Virus record (IMG/VR): IMGVR_UViG_3300033388_003934 | Location: 1 to 59,894 of that record | Strand: one strand, 5' to 3' | Length of the DNA stretch: 59,894 bases | Origin: a virus | Shown: piece by piece, positions 30,040 through 38,092 of the stretch | Layout of the letters: each line of letters opens with the position of its first letter | Position numbering within the stretch: the first letter of the stretch is position 1 | The notes under the pieces: generated by a model | What the model was told of the DNA's origin: nothing | The model's input: only the letters and a program-made list of their open reading frames with translations | The model's database searches: none | Position numbers and translations under genes: made by a program

Positions 30040-30960
30040 ATGGCTTTAGAACTGGATTTTGAATTAAGTATTACGGACTGTTGTGATGAATTACAGTTCT
30101 GTGATACAACCTGTAAATTTGATCCAAATAAACCAGCGTTATGTTGCGATGGATATGGCGCTTTAGGAAATCCTAATATTCAAGATATATATTCCACATC
30201 ATTTAATTGGATTTTACCTGATGGTTCTCATTATAATAATGTTAATCCTTTATTTGTACAAGGGCTTCCAGCCACTTATACTTTTCAAATAACTGGTGGA
30301 ACTGTTGGAAATGTAGGGGTTGCTATAAATAGCACATATATTGGAACAACATTTTTTCAAACAGATTTAGAGACAACAACTACAGTTTTAGTTAATAGTA
30401 TAAATTCATTAACTGCTGGTACAGGTTGGTATGCATATAAAGATACAAATGATACTACAGGAACGACTGTAATTATTTCAAATGTAAATAATGGTATAGC
30501 ATATAATTCAATGACTGTGCTTGTTGATGCTGATGGAGATATGACAACATCTTGGCTTCTTGGCGATGTTACTGCCGGAGCTCGTAATGGAGGTGCTTGT
30601 TATACTGTAAACTTAGATGATGTTGTAACTGAGCCATGTTCAGTAGATTCTTTTCCAAATTGGTTAGATGGAGTATATTGTTTAACATATATTGTATATG
30701 ACCAGAATGGAGTAGAAATAGCAAGAAAAACCAAAAAATTCTTTATAGACTGTAATGCTAAAAATTGTTTAAAGACTCTGATTAAGACTTTGTTAGATGA
30801 TTGTAAAGATTGTGACGAAGCTGATCCGAGAATAGTTATGTTAAGGTCAAAGTTAGATGCAGCCAGAAATCAATTTGATGAATGTTTATATGATTGCGCT
30901 CAAGAAACAATTGAGTCAGTTAGTAAACAATGTAGAAACTTTTGCCTTGATTGTGACTAA
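30040..30960 (+). CDS. Cys-rich putative tail fibre/appendage protein
   Basis: 306 residues with an unusual number of cysteines: an N-terminal set (ITDCCDELQFCDTTCKF, then ALCCDG) and a C-terminal set (DCNAKNCLKTLI, LDDCKDCDE, CLYDCAQE, CRNFCLDCD). The middle (about 80-190) is a beta domain distantly like the module in the 1939 and 3920 proteins. Overlaps the next gene by one base. First of the appendage genes after the cargo block. Cysteines may bind metal or form disulfides in the mature virion (inference). Confidence 0.5.
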   Translation: MALELDFELSITDCCDELQFCDTTCKFDPNKPALCCDGYGALGNPNIQDIYSTSFNWILPDGSHYNNVNPLFVQGLPATYTFQITGGTVGNVGVAINSTYIGTTFFQTDLETTTTVLVNSINSLTAGTGWYAYKDTNDTTGTTVIISNVNNGIAYNSMTVLVDADGDMTTSWLLGDVTAGARNGGACYTVNLDDVVTEPCSVDSFPNWLDGVYCLTYIVYDQNGVEIARKTKKFFIDCNAKNCLKTLIKTLLDDCKDCDEADPRIVMLRSKLDAARNQFDECLYDCAQETIESVSKQCRNFCLDCD

Positions 30961-31724
30961 TGAGTTTTGTAGACGATATAGTAGCTAATACAGCATTTGT
31001 TAACTCTTTTAAAGGGAGTATGCCTGTCATACCAACAGTTGATTGGATATGGTGTGATAATGCTACGAAAATATCTATATTTCCTGAATCTCGTTCTGGA
31101 TTTTATTGTTCACCATGTTTTTTATTAAAAAAATCAGATAGTTGTGATACATTTTATTTATTAGATAGTTCAAATTATTGTGGTAGTGAATTACCTACAT
31201 GTCCATATACGGTTTTAACGGTTGGAGCACAAGAGTTTTGGTTATTACCAGCTACAGTTAATCAATATAGTGTAGATTTTAAAGGTTGTTGTGATACAGA
31301 ATGGGAGAATATATTAGGTATAAATACTTTTTCACAAGGAGCTAAAACAGCAATAACTGCTTCAAGGGGTGATGGTTGTTATAGAGTAAATATAACAATA
31401 AGTGTAGATGTTTATGAGAATGTTGATATTGGTAGAGTTCCAGATTTAGAATTTAGAGAAACTATTACTAAAACATATTCGTATGAAATTACAATAGATT
31501 GTTGTAAAGTGTTGAAAAAGAACTTAATAGAAAAAGTAAAATGTAAATTAGGTTTAATATCTTGTAAGATTAATACTAATGAAACAATAGGTAAAAAAAC
31601 AAGTCATTTATATAATGACATGTATAGATTGTTAAATATATTATGGGTTTTAGAGAATTTTCCTTTGGATTGTAAATGTATTCAATCTTTAAAGTGTGGA
31701 TTTGATAAAATAAAAAATTGTTAA
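30960..31724 (+). CDS. Cys-rich putative tail appendage protein
   Basis: 254 residues. Cys pairs are spread along it (CSPCF, CGSELPTC, GCCDTEW, IDCCKVL, DCKCIQSLKCGF) and the last residue is Cys. Beta-rich in the centre, helical in the last 80 residues. It shares the CC-rich style and helical Cys-containing C-terminus of the upstream gene, so the pair may form one structure. No named family recognised. Confidence 0.5.
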   Translation: MSFVDDIVANTAFVNSFKGSMPVIPTVDWIWCDNATKISIFPESRSGFYCSPCFLLKKSDSCDTFYLLDSSNYCGSELPTCPYTVLTVGAQEFWLLPATVNQYSVDFKGCCDTEWENILGINTFSQGAKTAITASRGDGCYRVNITISVDVYENVDIGRVPDLEFRETITKTYSYEITIDCCKVLKKNLIEKVKCKLGLISCKINTNETIGKKTSHLYNDMYRLLNILWVLENFPLDCKCIQSLKCGFDKIKNC

Positions 31725-31726
31725 TT

Positions 31727-32761
31727 ATGGGCGGTAATTGTTGCGATAATAAAGAAAGTATTTACCTCAGTGATATTATTTATGACTGTGAAGAATTTCA
31801 GTGTCCTGGATTTCCAGAATTATCTTTAACGCATTGTAAAGATATGTGTTATGTCATTGATGTTATAATGACTGCAATATGTGATTTAAAAGGCGCTGTT
31901 GGTTTTACTAATGTAAATGTTGGTGGTGGAGAACAAGTATTTAGAGATTCTATAGGAATAAATGAAAACTTTAGAACATTAGTAGCTGGACCTTCAGGAG
32001 ATGTTAGTGTAGCTACTGTTGGAGATACTATAGAAATTGATTTTATAGGTGCTGATTTAAATACAACATATGATCTTACATCGGTTCAAAATGGAAGTGA
32101 TAGCGATATAACTTTAACTGGTTCTGATGCTACTACAGATATAGTAAAACTTGTAGCTGGAACAAATATTACAATAACAGATACAGGTTCTAATATTACA
32201 ATAGATGCTGCTGGTGGTGGAGAAGTTAATACTGCTTCAAATGTTGGCACAGGAAATGGACAAGTATTTAAACAAAAGACTGGTGTTGATTTAGAATTAA
32301 GAACACTTAGAGAAGGTTATGGTATTGATATTTCTACAGGTACAGATGAAGTTACTACTGGTGTAGATTTAACAAATTTTTCTATAGAATTTGGAACTTT
32401 AGGTATTGTAATTCCAGCTTTTACATCGCCTCCTACTGTAGCTAATCAACATGCTCCAGCGCAATATACAATTCCTGCAGATGCTAATTATCATATTAAT
32501 ATAACAGGTAATTGTACATTAAATAATGGAGATGAAGCTGCATTTTATATTATTCAAGAATTAGGAGGAGTTTGGAGTGTGATAGGTCAAAAATATCCAC
32601 ATACTTTTGGTGCTGGTGATGGTTCTATTATAACTTGGAATTTTAGTTTGTCCAATACAGTATTCTTAAATTTTGGAGCAATTATAAATTTAGGATTTGA
32701 AAAGACAGCTGGTGCTCCAACATTAAATAACATTTGTTTAAATGTAACAAGAATTGATTAA
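31727..32761 (+). CDS. putative tail fibre with Cys-rich N-terminal anchor
   Basis: 344 residues from the ATG at 31727 (an in-frame TTG 9 nt upstream lies inside the previous gene). The N-terminal 60 residues are Cys-rich (GGNCCDNKES, CEEFQCPG, HCKDMCYVID). Then come fibre-like beta repeats (NTASNVGTGNGQVFK, LRTLREGYGIDIS) typical of Bacteroidota phage fibres, and a C-terminal beta domain from about 230. Likely a trimeric fibre anchored by the Cys-rich head; role inferred from sequence style. Confidence 0.6.
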   Translation: MGGNCCDNKESIYLSDIIYDCEEFQCPGFPELSLTHCKDMCYVIDVIMTAICDLKGAVGFTNVNVGGGEQVFRDSIGINENFRTLVAGPSGDVSVATVGDTIEIDFIGADLNTTYDLTSVQNGSDSDITLTGSDATTDIVKLVAGTNITITDTGSNITIDAAGGGEVNTASNVGTGNGQVFKQKTGVDLELRTLREGYGIDISTGTDEVTTGVDLTNFSIEFGTLGIVIPAFTSPPTVANQHAPAQYTIPADANYHINITGNCTLNNGDEAAFYIIQELGGVWSVIGQKYPHTFGAGDGSIITWNFSLSNTVFLNFGAIINLGFEKTAGAPTLNNICLNVTRID

Positions 32762-32772
32762 AAAATTATACT

Positions 32773-33213
32773 ATGGGTTGTTGTTCTAATAAAAAAAGTA
32801 AAGTACAGAGTTGTGGTTGCAAACCTTCTGAAGAAGGAACATTTAATATAGTAGCTCCAAGTAAAGATTTTGATCCACGAGAGTTTGATATAAATATGTC
32901 GGCTACTTTAGATGCAGAAGTTTTTTTAGAAGCTGATTTTGTAATTTGGTATGATAGAATTAGTTGTGAAGGAGATATTACAGTTTCATTTTCTACAAAT
33001 GATGTTACTGTTGAAAAAATATTTGTTGGCTTTCCTGGTATTAATGAATTTACATCAAGAGTAATACCTTCTTATCAAAGTACTGCTGTAGTTGGAGATT
33101 TATATATTAGATTTGTAGGTGTACCAGCTCCTGGAACAGTAGTAACATTTTTTGTAACCCATGAAGGTTGTGGAACTAAAAAAGTACAAACAGGTACAGC
33201 TTTAATACCTTAA
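32773..33213 (+). CDS. small Cys-containing beta-rich appendage protein
   Basis: 146 residues. It starts MGCCSNKKSKVQSCGCK, continuing the Cys-rich N-terminal theme of the upstream genes, followed by a compact beta domain ending in THEGCGTKKVQTGTALIP. Possibly a decorator or connector of the fibre complex. No family recognised. Confidence 0.5.
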   Translation: MGCCSNKKSKVQSCGCKPSEEGTFNIVAPSKDFDPREFDINMSATLDAEVFLEADFVIWYDRISCEGDITVSFSTNDVTVEKIFVGFPGINEFTSRVIPSYQSTAVVGDLYIRFVGVPAPGTVVTFFVTHEGCGTKKVQTGTALIP

Positions 33214-33216
33214 ATT

Positions 33217-34239
33217 ATGAATAATACATTAAATAACAATCCTAATAATTTTAATAGCTGGCAAGAAGCTGTTAAGAATATTTATGGTGTACTACATAAT
33301 TTAGGTGGTTCTTCTACATTAGAAGTTAATGATAACTTAGTATTAGAAGGAACTACAAATGCATCTACATCACAAGCTATATATGGAGTTAATGTTATAA
33401 CAACTTCTACAACTTCTGATTTAGCTACAAGATTACCTGATGCTAAAACTGGAAGGCAAGTAGTATTTATAAATAATTCTTCAATGTCTATATTAGTTTT
33501 TCCATCAGTTGTAGGAGGAAAAATAAATGGTGTTGTAGATGGTCAAGCTTCTATTCCTAATGATGGTAGAGCTTATGTTTTTTATTGTACAGATAATCCA
33601 CTTCCAGGTGCGTGGTCGTGGAATCCACCAGCTGTAGGACAAATACAACTTCCAAGAATTAGTGTTTCTCACACTAATGGAGTAGGTACTGTTGCGTATG
33701 GAGTAGGTGTTTCTGGAGCTCAATTAATTAACCCTCCAGGACCATATTGGTATGATGATATAAATATAACTGGATTTCCTATTGCAAGCGGAGGAATGCA
33801 GTTAACTTTTGTTCCTGGTCAAGATTATTGGGCTACAGCTAATTTTAATCCTGTCAGAACACTTATAACAACAAAAGTATATTCAAATTTTCTTCCATCA
33901 GATGCTGTTGTTCCGAGTCAAGTTCCGACTATTGGTAGATATGTGTCTTATAGTAATGGTAGTGGATTTAATAATTATACTGCTTCTTCACTTGGTTTAA
34001 GTACTTTATTTGGAGGACAAACTGTTCCAACCGGTCCTACTAATGTTCCAGCTCAAATAGGTGATGTTGATACTCTTTATTGTATTCAACCAGAAAATTT
34101 AGTACAAATACCTCCAGCTGAAACAAGCGCTATAGGAATTGGTCCTAATGGTAATCATTATTATACTTTTAGAATAAACATTCCATCTACAGCTGTAACC
34201 AAAGTATATGAATTTGATATATTTTTAGAACATGATTAA
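33217..34239 (+). CDS. putative tail fibre with NNPNNFNSW anchor motif
   Basis: 340 residues. The first 30 residues (NNPNNFNSWQEAVKNIYGVL) carry a motif shared with the fibre-like genes at 36886 and 38089. Residues about 40-125 form a beta domain (NNSSMSILVFPSVVGGKING) similar to small appendage domains, and the rest is a beta-rich receptor-type domain. Probably a virion-attached adhesin. Attachment by the shared N-terminus is inferred from its repetition. Confidence 0.6.
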   Translation: MNNTLNNNPNNFNSWQEAVKNIYGVLHNLGGSSTLEVNDNLVLEGTTNASTSQAIYGVNVITTSTTSDLATRLPDAKTGRQVVFINNSSMSILVFPSVVGGKINGVVDGQASIPNDGRAYVFYCTDNPLPGAWSWNPPAVGQIQLPRISVSHTNGVGTVAYGVGVSGAQLINPPGPYWYDDINITGFPIASGGMQLTFVPGQDYWATANFNPVRTLITTKVYSNFLPSDAVVPSQVPTIGRYVSYSNGSGFNNYTASSLGLSTLFGGQTVPTGPTNVPAQIGDVDTLYCIQPENLVQIPPAETSAIGIGPNGNHYYTFRINIPSTAVTKVYEFDIFLEHD

Positions 34240-34257
34240 AATTAAAAATAAATAAAA

Positions 34258-34713
34258 ATGGAAAAAAAAAAAAAAAAAGAAAATGGAGTTGCTATAAGTA
34301 ATATTTATAGCAATAAAGATTTAATTGAGCTTAATATTGCATTTACTCAAATATTAGATAATTGTACTAATATGAATGGTAAATTTATTTATGCTATGCA
34401 TAAAAATATTAAAACTATTAAACCGTATTTAGATACTTTAAATGTTACAAGAAATGAAATAATTGAAACATTAGTAGAAAAAGATAAAGATGGTAAACCA
34501 ATTCTTACAGAAGATGAAGAAGGAAAGCCAAAATTGTCATATAAAGGAAAAAATGAAGAAAAAGCTAAGTCAAAATTTAATGAAGTTTTAAAAACAGAAA
34601 ATGAAATTCATTTTCACTTAATAAATTTAAAAGATTGGGAAAGTGTTAATGGATTAAATTTGAATAAAATTACGGGATTGGCTTTATTCATGGATAGAAT
34701 GTTAACAGAATGA
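34258..34713 (+). CDS. hypothetical helical protein with poly-Lys start
   Basis: 151 residues. Codons 3-7 are Lys, encoded by a run of 17 A (34262-34278). The rest is soluble and helical/charged (NTEIHFHLINLKDWE-like C-terminal helix: ENEIHFHLINLKDWESVNGL). It overlaps the next gene by 4 nt (ATGA). No domain recognised. The A-run could permit polymerase slippage or reflect an assembly error; the frame given yields the only long product. Confidence 0.5.
   Translation: MEKKKKKENGVAISNIYSNKDLIELNIAFTQILDNCTNMNGKFIYAMHKNIKTIKPYLDTLNVTRNEIIETLVEKDKDGKPILTEDEEGKPKLSYKGKNEEKAKSKFNEVLKTENEIHFHLINLKDWESVNGLNLNKITGLALFMDRMLTE
34262..34278 (+). repeat. A17 homopolymer at gene start
   Basis: Seventeen consecutive A directly after the start region of the gene at 34258. 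It sits in the coding frame and encodes Lys residues. Confidence 0.9.
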
Positions 34714-35315
34714 GAAAGGATATAACAGTACCATTATTAATAAAAGCGATGAATAAGCTTGGACATACTGTGTTTGAGCATGATTTAAGCCCTTACAATT
34801 TAAATATTGTAGGTATAAGAGCTGCTAATCCTAAAGTAAATGACTTTAATGGGTTAATGACTGTTTTTTGGAAATATGAAGGTAATTGGAATTTGATAAT
34901 GATGCAGTGTACTACATTACCTGGATTATATTGGCTTGTCAATCCTTCCAATCCATTAGGCTGTGCTATTTTAAAAGAAGGTCAATATCGTTCAACATAT
35001 TCTGTAGACAAACATTCTGGCAAGTACGATGCTTTGTGCCAGAGGTTGGCTCCCGTCACTGTTTACAGAGATAATGATCGTGATAGAGAATATGATACAA
35101 TACAAGGAACTGAAAATACAGGTATGTTTGGTATTAATATTCATAGAGCACATCAAGATTATGAATTAGAAACTGTAGATAAATATTCAGCTGGTTGTCA
35201 AGTTATACAAGACCCTGATGAATTTGCAGTGTTTATGGCTGTTGTAAAACAAGCTAAAGAAGTATGGGGTAATAAATTTACCTATACATTAATAAATGAA
35301 AACGATTTAAATTAG
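34710..35315 (+). CDS. putative endolysin/peptidase with H-x(14)-SAGCQ motif
   Basis: 201 residues. The C-terminal half has GINIHRAHQDYE followed by YSAGCQVIQDPDEF (H145, S160, C163), reminiscent of the His...S-x-GC catalytic layout of YkuD-like L,D-transpeptidase/peptidase folds and of a group of phage lysis enzymes. No signal peptide, so release would need a holin; membrane candidates lie downstream (39791, 40545). Translationally coupled to the upstream gene. Murein cleavage is inferred from the motif and context, and an alternative is a tail-associated peptidase. Confidence 0.5.
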   Translation: MRKDITVPLLIKAMNKLGHTVFEHDLSPYNLNIVGIRAANPKVNDFNGLMTVFWKYEGNWNLIMMQCTTLPGLYWLVNPSNPLGCAILKEGQYRSTYSVDKHSGKYDALCQRLAPVTVYRDNDRDREYDTIQGTENTGMFGINIHRAHQDYELETVDKYSAGCQVIQDPDEFAVFMAVVKQAKEVWGNKFTYTLINENDLN

Positions 35316-35320
35316 AAATT

Positions 35321-35593
35321 ATGGCAAGTAGTTCAGATATATCATTAGACTTAATACAAAAAGGTGTTACAAGAACTCCACAATTTACAAGAGCTGCTGG
35401 TGCAGGTACTGTAGAAAAAGGAGCTCGTTCAGTTACTTTTTATAATGCTGGAGCTGTAAATGCAACTGTATTAGGAACAAATTTATTACCACAAGAAAAA
35501 GTAACTATTGATGGTGGTGGTCAATCAGACCATTTAAATGAAATAGCTTATGATGGTACAGGAACTGATTTAGTAATCGTAACAATTATATAA
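35321..35593 (+). CDS. small beta-rich virion-type protein
   Basis: 90 residues, with the pattern GARSVTFYNAGAVNATVLGT, then LLPQEKVTIDGGGQ, seen in small beta-sandwich proteins of phage fibres. Three nt before the next gene, which is a fibre. Possibly a fibre cap or adaptor; role inferred. Confidence 0.5.
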   Translation: MASSSDISLDLIQKGVTRTPQFTRAAGAGTVEKGARSVTFYNAGAVNATVLGTNLLPQEKVTIDGGGQSDHLNEIAYDGTGTDLVIVTII

Positions 35594-35595
35594 TT

Positions 35596-36462
35596 ATGGC
35601 AATTACAGATTTTGATAAAATATCAACAGGAGGTGGTGGTGGAGGCGTTACTGGTGTAACGGCAACAGCTCCTATTACATCAACAGGTGGTGCTACTCCA
35701 GATATTGGAATTACATCTGCAACTCCACTTACAGATGGTTCTATGAGTGCATCTGATAAAAATAAATTAAATGGTATAGCTCCTGGAGCTCAACCAGGTA
35801 CAGTAACAAGTGTTGTTGGTACTGCTCCTATTTCAGTTGTTGCTTCACCTACAGCTCCATCTGTGGGAATTACTCAGTCTGGTGTAGGTACTGATGGATA
35901 TTTAAGTTCAGTAGATTGGAATACTTTTAATAATAAAGGAGATGGTGTTGTAACAACACTAACAACTATTGGTTCGGGTGCTGCAACTTTAGTAGGTGAT
36001 ACTTTAAATATACCAACTCCAACAGGAACTGGAGATATGTTAGCAGCTACTTATGACCCCACAGGTGTTGCTGCTGATGTTTATGATTATGCTAATGCTT
36101 TAGGTATTACACAAATAACAGACGATATAATTACAGCTCCTACATTAACTGGAAATGTAGATAATTGGAATCCAACAGGTTTTGCAGATGCCAATATGAT
36201 TAGAGTAGATGTAGATGCAAATAATAGAGAAATAACTGGTATGATTGCTCCATCAGCTGGAGTTAATAGAATTGTTAGAATTAATAATCTAAATTCAGGG
36301 AGTTTTGATCTTAAGTTTAAAGAAAATGATGCAAGCTCTGATGCTGCAAACAGATTTTTACTTAGAGATAATGGTGATAAAGCAATTAAACCAAATGAAA
36401 CAGCTGCTTTTTGGTATGACCATACATCTTTAAGATGGAGACCTTTAAATAGAATAGGATAA
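35596..36462 (+). CDS. putative tail fibre with repeat modules
   Basis: 288 residues. After a Gly-rich start (about 11-16) it has modules typical of phage fibres: TPLTDGSMSASDKNKLNGIA, GTVTSVVGTAPISVV, GYLSSVDWNTFNNK. The C-terminal 110 residues form a distinct beta domain (RIVRINNLNSGSFDLKF, ending FWYDHTSLRWRPLNR) frequent at the tips of Bacteroidota phage fibres. Receptor binding inferred. Confidence 0.65.
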   Translation: MAITDFDKISTGGGGGGVTGVTATAPITSTGGATPDIGITSATPLTDGSMSASDKNKLNGIAPGAQPGTVTSVVGTAPISVVASPTAPSVGITQSGVGTDGYLSSVDWNTFNNKGDGVVTTLTTIGSGAATLVGDTLNIPTPTGTGDMLAATYDPTGVAADVYDYANALGITQITDDIITAPTLTGNVDNWNPTGFADANMIRVDVDANNREITGMIAPSAGVNRIVRINNLNSGSFDLKFKENDASSDAANRFLLRDNGDKAIKPNETAAFWYDHTSLRWRPLNRIG

Positions 36463-36472
36463 AATTAATATA

Positions 36473-36865
36473 ATGGCAAGAAAATTTTATAAAGAAAATA
36501 ACGAAGCTATTCCAGCTATTAAGTTTGAAAATAGTTTACCTACTGGTTTTACTGAAATTACAGATGAAACTGAAATTAAAAGATTGTATAAAATTCAATA
36601 TGGATATAGAATTTCTGATGGTAAAAATTTTGTATTAGATTTTACTACTGAAAAATATGTTGATGTATTAAATGGTACTTATACAGAAGCAGAAGTATTT
36701 GCTTTAGAAAATCATATTAAAGATTTATATGACCAATTAAATAATGGTTGGTGGTTGACTGCTCAAAATACAAATTCTGTATTAATTTTGGATGGTATTT
36801 ATAATCAAGCAATGAAAGATAGCATTCAAGCTATTATAGATGAATATGTAACGAATAATTATTAA
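36473..36865 (+). CDS. hypothetical protein of the fibre region
   Basis: 130 residues. Beta-rich N-terminus (GYRISDGKNFVLDF) and helical C-terminus (YNQAMKDSIQAIIDEY). Lies between two fibre genes with short gaps. Size and place would suit a fibre assembly helper or small tip protein, but no motif identifies it. Confidence 0.5.
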   Translation: MARKFYKENNEAIPAIKFENSLPTGFTEITDETEIKRLYKIQYGYRISDGKNFVLDFTTEKYVDVLNGTYTEAEVFALENHIKDLYDQLNNGWWLTAQNTNSVLILDGIYNQAMKDSIQAIIDEYVTNNY

Positions 36866-36885
36866 CAACACAAAAAAGAAAAAAA

Positions 36886-37485
36886 ATGAGAATTAATGAA
36901 GATCCCAGACAATTTAACAATTGGATTGAAGCAATTGTAAGAGTTTTTAGATATTTAAATAGTGCTTTTACAAATTTAGATTTATTGTCAGACAAAATTT
37001 CAACTGAAAGTGAATCTTCTACTATCCCGGCACCTTTTTTACAAAAAACAGCTACTCAAATTACTTATGATGATGGTACAATATTACAAGGTTGGAAGTT
37101 AACTGGTGGTATGCTTTTAACTGGTGCTAATATGTATGCAGAAGCACAAGGTACTTTAACAATACCAGCAGTTCCTGAATTTGAAGGAAGTGAAGGTTTT
37201 TACATTGCATATGATACAAGAGGTTCAGTAAAGTGTATTAATGAAATAGATGAAAATCAAATTGATATTGTAAATGCATTTGCATCAGGTGCTGATATGA
37301 CTGATATGACAACACAAGTTGCTAATAAATCAGATTACATGGGATTATCATTAGATGATGATGATAATGGAATATATGTAATAATGTTAAATGCTGCTGC
37401 TGGTAATGCTAATCCAGCTGAAGCTGAAGTATTTTATCAATTTGAATTTTTATGTTACTCAGAAGTAACTCCAACATTAAGTTAA
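36886..37485 (+). CDS. putative fibre/appendage protein with shared N-terminal anchor
   Basis: 199 residues. N-terminus RINEDPRQFNNWIEAIVRVF matches the shared anchor pattern E/N-x-P-x-x-F-x-x-W-x-x-A-[IV] of the genes at 33217 and 38089. The rest is an acidic beta-rich domain. Expected to be attached to the virion like its paralogues; ligand unknown. Confidence 0.55.
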   Translation: MRINEDPRQFNNWIEAIVRVFRYLNSAFTNLDLLSDKISTESESSTIPAPFLQKTATQITYDDGTILQGWKLTGGMLLTGANMYAEAQGTLTIPAVPEFEGSEGFYIAYDTRGSVKCINEIDENQIDIVNAFASGADMTDMTTQVANKSDYMGLSLDDDDNGIYVIMLNAAAGNANPAEAEVFYQFEFLCYSEVTPTLS

Positions 37486-37504
37486 TCATTAAAATTATAA
37501 TATC

Positions 37505-38092
37505 ATGGAAGAAAAATTTGCACCCGAATTAACAACTAAAGATAAAAGAGTCCAAGAAATGGCATTTTCTGATGTAAGATTATCAGAAAAAGCAATTACT
37601 GAAACAGTAGCAATTCAACCAAGAATTGCAGTAAAAAATGCTGATGAAGAAATTCCTGTTCCAGAAGATAGTAGATTTGAAGAATTTACTGAAGATGAAT
37701 TAGCCACTATGAAAGAAGAAGTGGTTGAGATTAAAGAAGATCCTGGTTCAACTGCTGATGAAAAAGCAGCTGCTGACATTTTAGAAGAGGTTGTTATAAG
37801 AGAAAAACAAGTTAAAGAAAGAGAAAGAACTAAAGTAAAAGTAAGATATGGAGATTCAAGAAATATGTTTAGTTCTATTAAACTATACAAAGCTCCAGAA
37901 GTTGGAAGTGATTCATATTTGAAAATCTTAAAATATTCTCAATTAAGAGAATTAGGTATTGTATGGTTAGAGGGAAGAGGTTTTTCTGGTGGTTCTTTAG
38001 TATTATCAGATAATATTAAAAGAAGAGTTGCTGGTTCACCGCTTGCTTTATCAGGTGCAGCTCAACCAGAAGTTAAATATTCTGATTTATGA
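37505..38092 (+). CDS. hypothetical structural-region protein, acidic coiled coil
   Basis: 195 residues. Residues about 55-105 are Glu/Lys-rich and helical, probably a coiled coil. The C-terminal 60 residues (SSIKLYKAPEVGSDSYLKIL) form a compact end. Overlaps the next gene by 4 nt, so it may be made in step with the beta-helix protein and assist it or link it. No family recognised. Confidence 0.5.
   Translation: MEEKFAPELTTKDKRVQEMAFSDVRLSEKAITETVAIQPRIAVKNADEEIPVPEDSRFEEFTEDELATMKEEVVEIKEDPGSTADEKAAADILEEVVIREKQVKERERTKVKVRYGDSRNMFSSIKLYKAPEVGSDSYLKILKYSQLRELGIVWLEGRGFSGGSLVLSDNIKRRVAGSPLALSGAAQPEVKYSDL

Noticed and set aside
34886-35074. 62-residue + strand ORF inside the putative endolysin gene
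   Set aside because: Alternate frame of a gene with a recognisable motif; no independent support.
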